A program made the position numbers and the translations under genes. The notes under the pieces were generated by a model. That model worked only from the letters and a program-made list of their open reading frames with translations, was not told the origin of the DNA and ran no database searches. From Owenia fusiformis (Eukaryota > Annelida > Polychaeta > Sabellida > Oweniidae), in the NCBI GenBank assembly GCA_903813345.2, contig CAIIXF020000006.1, forward strand, positions 21,397,936-21,461,935: 64,000 nucleotides of DNA. The letters are read 5' to 3'. Numbering within the stretch: the first letter of the stretch is position 1; every line of letters starts with the position of its first letter. Shown here piece after piece: positions 59,550 to 64,000 of the stretch.

Positions 59550-60030
59550 CAGGGTGGGCAAAAAGCGTCCTCATTTTTAATTTTGATGTAACATTTTTGA
59601 AACTGCATGGCTAAAACTTGGAAGATTATGCAGAAATCAATTTTTCAATTTTTTTTGTTCCTAAGGTGGGATTAACAAATTACTGGCTTACTGGCTTGTA
59701 GTTTATATATATAGCATTACTCTGAGTCTTAAAGAACAATGAAGAAACGGGTTCTTCAATGTGTAAGCTCAATCAAGCACCATACTGATCTTTTTTGCCA
59801 CAAATAAGATCTCAGAATAGCTTTCACATTTAAATATATTTTTCCATATCATTGTTTTCTCCGTGTACCTTTACTATTCAAAAATCCGCAGAGACCTAAT
59901 TTATCCCACTTCAGGGACAATTGTAAAATTGATTTCTGAATATCCTGCCAAAATCTTATAGAATGCCATGTGTATTATCAAAAAAAGGTATATCGAAATA
60001 AGAAATGTGGACGTTTTTTGGCCCACCCTG
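59550..60030. mobile_element. Fold-back CAGGGTGGGC element
   Basis: The left end CAGGGTGGGCAAAAAGCGTC follows TA (59548-59549). The right end GACGTTTTTTGGCCCACCCTG is its inverted copy. Inside, CAGAAATCAATTTTTCAATT pairs with AATTGTAAAATTGATTTCTG, and AAGGTGGGATTAA with TTATCCCACTT. 481 bp, non-coding. The right flank is TT where TA is expected. Confidence 0.85.
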
Positions 60031-61167
60031 TTTACATGTTATATTGATTTTGATAAAAGAACAAAAAAGTGAAATCCTATTTTCATCAAATGTCACACAT
60101 AATTTCTTCTTATGAAAATAGCTACATGACTGCACAAGTTGTCGGCTATTACCATCGATGGATTCCTTGGGGGTGAACCAAGGAGCGACGTGGAACTATT
60201 GAAAAGACCCGCTGTCTTATCTAGCGACCAATTAATCATCTAGATAGGATGTAGTTCTCTAAAACATTTTGACACTTGTCGATGGTCACTGAGTTTTCTT
60301 AAGCAATTTTGACACATGTAACCTATGATATATAGTCGACTGCAGTTATACACGATTTTCCTGGCTGTCCTGACTCATCGATCTTAGATTTGCTAGGATG
60401 ATCGTTTTCTGTTTGATAAAGACTGCATTAAAGATACAATATCATTAAATGAAATATAATACAAAACAATATTAACAATTTACAATACATTACAATTACA
60501 TAACAACACAAAACAACAGATCAACAATATACTTGTACATGAATGTTCCGATCAATAACTGTAAAATTGTATTAACCCTTTCATTGCATTCTTAATGCTT
60601 CTAGGATCGAGCCATGAAATAAAAGATGTGTATTTTAAAATGGAAATACTGGAATAAATTTTGTAATGAAGTACCTCGGGGAACATTGCGAGTGATTTTT
60701 TATATCATAAGAATCATATTTTTATGTTTTATGAAATATGAGCCTAGGTCTCCGCGACATTTTTGGCGTAGTGTATATTAATAATGCATTTCAGTTTAGA
60801 GTATTTGTGTTACCCATAAATTATAGGGTGACCTCTAAACATGTGATAATTAAAGCGAAAACGAATTTTCGAGTTGAATTTGACTACCCTGTTATAACGA
60901 TGTCGTTATTTTTGTTTTAAATTGTGTTTATTGACCGACGAGCAAGTACATATTACAATAAACAAGTCAGAATATTAGACAACACGTACAGGTATATACC
61001 AACAAGTGGTTTCGGTTATATTCATTAACATAAGCATATTTTCTTAAGTTTTCAGGCGTGAGTAAAAATGATGAACTGGTGCACATTCAGCGACCTAACT
61101 TTCCGCCTAACTTAGTCACTGAAATTGAAAATAAATATACCAATGCAAAACAACGACGTCGGTATAC
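60031..61167. other. Gene-free interval (intron or 3' side of the minus-strand gene)
   Basis: No downstream exon of the 61-kb gene could be recognised. An A/C-rich ATACAATAC-type stretch lies at about 60460-60530. Confidence 0.4.
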
Positions 61168-61694
61168 CTGCGATAGCCGCCGATCTCATGTTGTTTGTAC
61201 GGAGAGGGATAGTAGGCAGATATAGTTCGGGTAGAGATGGGTGCTGGTCCATCCGGATGACATCCATGCGCCTGTTCAGATAGACTTCCTTCACCATCAA
61301 TGTTCAAATCGTCCGGCGAATCAGGGAACAAATGATCATCTTCAAAGCATACACGCTTTCCACTTCCGCTTGAAAGTTTAGCTTCCAAAGGTGCACGTAT
61401 ATCACGTTCCACATCTGTGGTTCTGACAACTTCAGACAACTCTAGGTCAATATGTTTAGCAAAATGTTCCCCACTCCCCGTAGAGAAATATTTCTGGCTC
61501 GGCCTCAAATCACTTTCTCGAGTTTGTGCGGGAAGTGTCTTCCAACATTTTTGTTGAAATGCCTGACGTTTTTGTTTACCTCCTACGCTTAGAAAAGCTG
61601 AATAAGCATCATCAAATCTCTGCTCAAGAACCTGACTTCGACCAGGGTTCCTTTTCCTGGATGTCGTACCAAATGCTGCACGTCCACCAAGCAT
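61168..61694 (-). CDS. First coding exon of an unrecognised protein
   Basis: From ATG at 61694 (context AAAAATGC) the minus strand is open for about 175 codons to a strong donor, CTATCGCAG|GTATACC, at 61168/61167. Reading on past the donor meets a stop soon after. The product is hydrophilic. It has a basic start (MLGGRAAFGTTSRKRNPGRS), a short FDDAYSAFLS helix-like segment, then Ser/Asp/Glu-rich low-complexity sequence (SPDDLNIDGEGS), as in the disordered N-terminus of a nuclear or regulatory protein. GC content is visibly above its flanks. No signal peptide or membrane segment, and no family recognised. Downstream exons lie outside what could be identified. Confidence 0.65.
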
Positions 61695-64000
61695 TTTTCT
61701 AATTTCTCATAGAACTGAAGTCATATAATGTATGAACCCCTTGTTGAACGCTACGTCCGATTTGATCTCGTCGAAATAACCTACCGGTATTAACTAATAC
61801 AGGAAATTGTAGATCTAGTGAATATTCATCAGAAGTTATGAGAAACCTATTTCCGAACAGTCAGGTATGTATTGTCATTGACTAATGAAGACCCTGGTAT
61901 TGTAAATCGCTATTCTTATTTGATGAACAAATCTTGATTGAAGATATATTTGTTGACCAGTGTCCATGTAGACTTATGACATGGAATGAGATTTTCAACG
62001 TGATTATCAATGTTAAATCCCACTTAATAGTCTTACAAATCAATTTTAATTATGATAGATCCTCGGTTGAATTCGCTAGTTGTCATCTTGTGAAAAACGT
62101 AATTAGGTAAATCACGTGCTGACTTTACAGATTGTAATCTAATAATGGAAGTTTACTGTCATTCAAGTTATCAAACCATTTGTAATAGTCTATCAAAGTA
62201 TTGGTATATTTTATATAATCGACGATTTATTTTATCATATTCTAATTATACTAATCACGTTATGAAATTCGTGGTACGAAAATGATTTACTTTTGGAAGA
62301 TCGTCTTTTCCAAACTCGCTTCTGCGCTTATCACCTCACCTATGATATCATACTCAACCAACGCCTAACATCTGACTCAAAAATATGTCCTATATATGGC
62401 TTATTTGATTTTAGAATTGTATATCCAGTCTCAGACATTCCAATGACAGATCCGATGCCAACTTCCGAGTTTGACCTTGATCTCAAGTTTTGCAAATCTT
62501 TCTCCAATTTTATGTTTCTATATCCAGAAATTAACTGGTGAAATTAATGATGTCATTTTCCCTAGTAAATCATCCTCATCCAGCGACTATGGCTATCATC
62601 TGCGTATTTATTAAGGTACTCTTCTAAGTTAAATTTATAAGGTTATTTCTGGTTCGCGTTACTCCATAGATATATTATTCTCTATCTCATAGCACATGGG
62701 AATCTAAGTGCTCTATGACATATAATTCTGGTTCATCCCGACTAATAACAATTCCAGAAAAGTCGAATTGATACCATGTCACACCTTAGGTATAATTACA
62801 AAAGTCACCAAAACGTATTTCCCCATATGTGTTGGTTATCATTTCCATACGCCTTCCCTACTTGACTGTTGCGAAGTATACTTTCTACTTTTCGTCGCTA
62901 CGTATTGTTAAGTGCGCAATACTATGGGATAAACGTTTATATAATGTCTGGTGATGATATCCGCATTCCATCATTAACACGATTCAAGACGACTTGTTTC
63001 GAATTGAATATCGGAACACATTCCATCTTGCACCTTGATTCATCTTCAAGTACTTTAAAGGGTTACGTGTAAACACACTCGTATCTTGCTAATGTTCCGT
63101 GTAAGGAATACCAAAATGCTCACACACGGTGTCCAACCCAAACGCGCTAACATGCACGACGGGGCGTTTCATTACTGAAACTAAACAAAGAAATGCTCCG
63201 GAGCAGGAAAAATGGCGAGCGGGAATGTAGATATATAGTAGATATGGCTAGAAATTAGCTTGACTTTCCTTCTCAGGAAGAGAAAGAAAGGATCTATTAA
63301 ACCCCTTGGCATCAAAAGAAGATTAATTCACATATTTCTAAAATTGTGTCCAAAATCGACGGAGCGTTTCAAGGAAAACAAGTGAGAACAAGTTATGGAT
63401 TTTGGACTGGGATTTTAGCAAATGAGAATATACGAGTTTGTGATATACTACTTTGACAGAAAGATTGACGTTTTCATATAAATATTAGTTTAATTCGTAA
63501 TTTGTGGTCAATTCGTCAACTTCAGATTCGTTCGATCTACACTACGGAGCTTTGATCAAGCAAATAACAGTTTACCACCAGGAGTTGAATAAATAAAAGA
63601 TCTTTGCTCAGGGTATTGTTCATCGAATGGTACATTATGTGTCACCATAACGTATGATATGTAAGAGAAACGAGTGAACCAATACCACGGGATACTAGAG
63701 TATCCGCGTATATTGAGTATGACCGGTTCTTAGGCTACGAATATGACCTGTTTTGGAAAGTCATGAGAGGCACAGCTGCTTAAAAATGGAAAATAAAGGT
63801 TAACTTCTATATTATCCTTTTTGAAATTGTGTTTGTTGAATATAGTTTATGCTGTATTTAATAGTAATGTAACAAAAAAATGTTAAACATGAGCTATTTT
63901 AGCAATGTAACTGTTCATAATGGAATATCAATCAGAAAGTACAGATTTCTGGCCTTAGAGCCAAATCATTAATATCACAGTAGAAAAAACAAATCCCAAA
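61695..64000. other. Upstream region of the minus-strand exon, no further gene seen
   Basis: 61695-61760 should contain the 5' UTR or promoter of the exon at 61168-61694; no TATA box is evident. The rest is AT-rich. A GC-richer patch at 63130-63230 contains GCTCCGGAGC and AAAAATGGCGAGCGG (YY1-like), possibly another promoter, but no exon could be attached to it. Confidence 0.4.

Noticed and set aside
63195-63230. ATGGCGAGCGGG as a gene start
   Set aside because: A stop codon follows after seven codons and no donor intervenes. Only the YY1-like word remains of interest.

Overview
This is AT-rich animal nuclear DNA with no bacterial-style gene packing. It has long gene-poor stretches, canonical GT-AG splice signals, AATAAA polyadenylation signals, tandem arrays and a dense, old population of DNA transposons. 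Three elements have a 5' hairpin, a CCGT/CTGT microsatellite and sometimes a tandem-repeat core. This is the 'pearl'/HINE (Helitron-like non-autonomous) layout known from oysters and other marine invertebrates, so a mollusc or another marine invertebrate is the best guess. The species cannot be fixed from sequence alone.

Layout: 1-7188 is mostly featureless, with a tRNA-derived SINE head near 363 and one member of a dispersed repeat pair near 4916. 7189-8432 is a 92-bp tandem array. 9205-9770 is a pearl-like fragment and 11892-12627 a possible DNA transposon with subterminal repeats. 15110-15520 is a GC-richer promoter-like block. 17559-18000 is a 110-bp tandem array. 22490-24368 is a complete CAGTGGCGTAGCC-type element with a TAGTA target duplication. 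24400-25434 and 26923-30752 are large fold-back elements. The first is built from the 3' end of a mariner and the second from the 3' end of a gene for a transposon-linked Cys-rich protein. 35469-36110 is a third such fold-back, built from a Tc1/IS630-like 3' end. 37823-38420, 41541-42450, 50727-51013, 54014-54143 and 59550-60030 are further palindromic elements.

Genes: two host-gene candidates can be supported. The first is a plus-strand, multi-exon locus at about 39.8-48.8 kb. It has a promoter with a YY1-like motif and a first exon ending ATG|gtaagt. Two leader exons and one short coding exon each exist as duplicated copies. An exon at 44990-45126 encodes a CXC-type Cys-rich motif and joins in frame to a terminal exon at 48699 with a stop codon and AATAAA. 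The second is a 527-nt minus-strand first coding exon (61168-61694) of an unrecognised protein, with an excellent splice donor. Everything else that encodes recognisable protein is transposon debris.

The most unusual theme is that three unrelated element classes appear here in the same rearranged form. In each, two copies of the element's 3' end point outward in inverted orientation, and the loop holds extra upstream sequence from only one copy. This suggests a general route by which full transposons become palindromic, dsRNA-forming non-autonomous elements.
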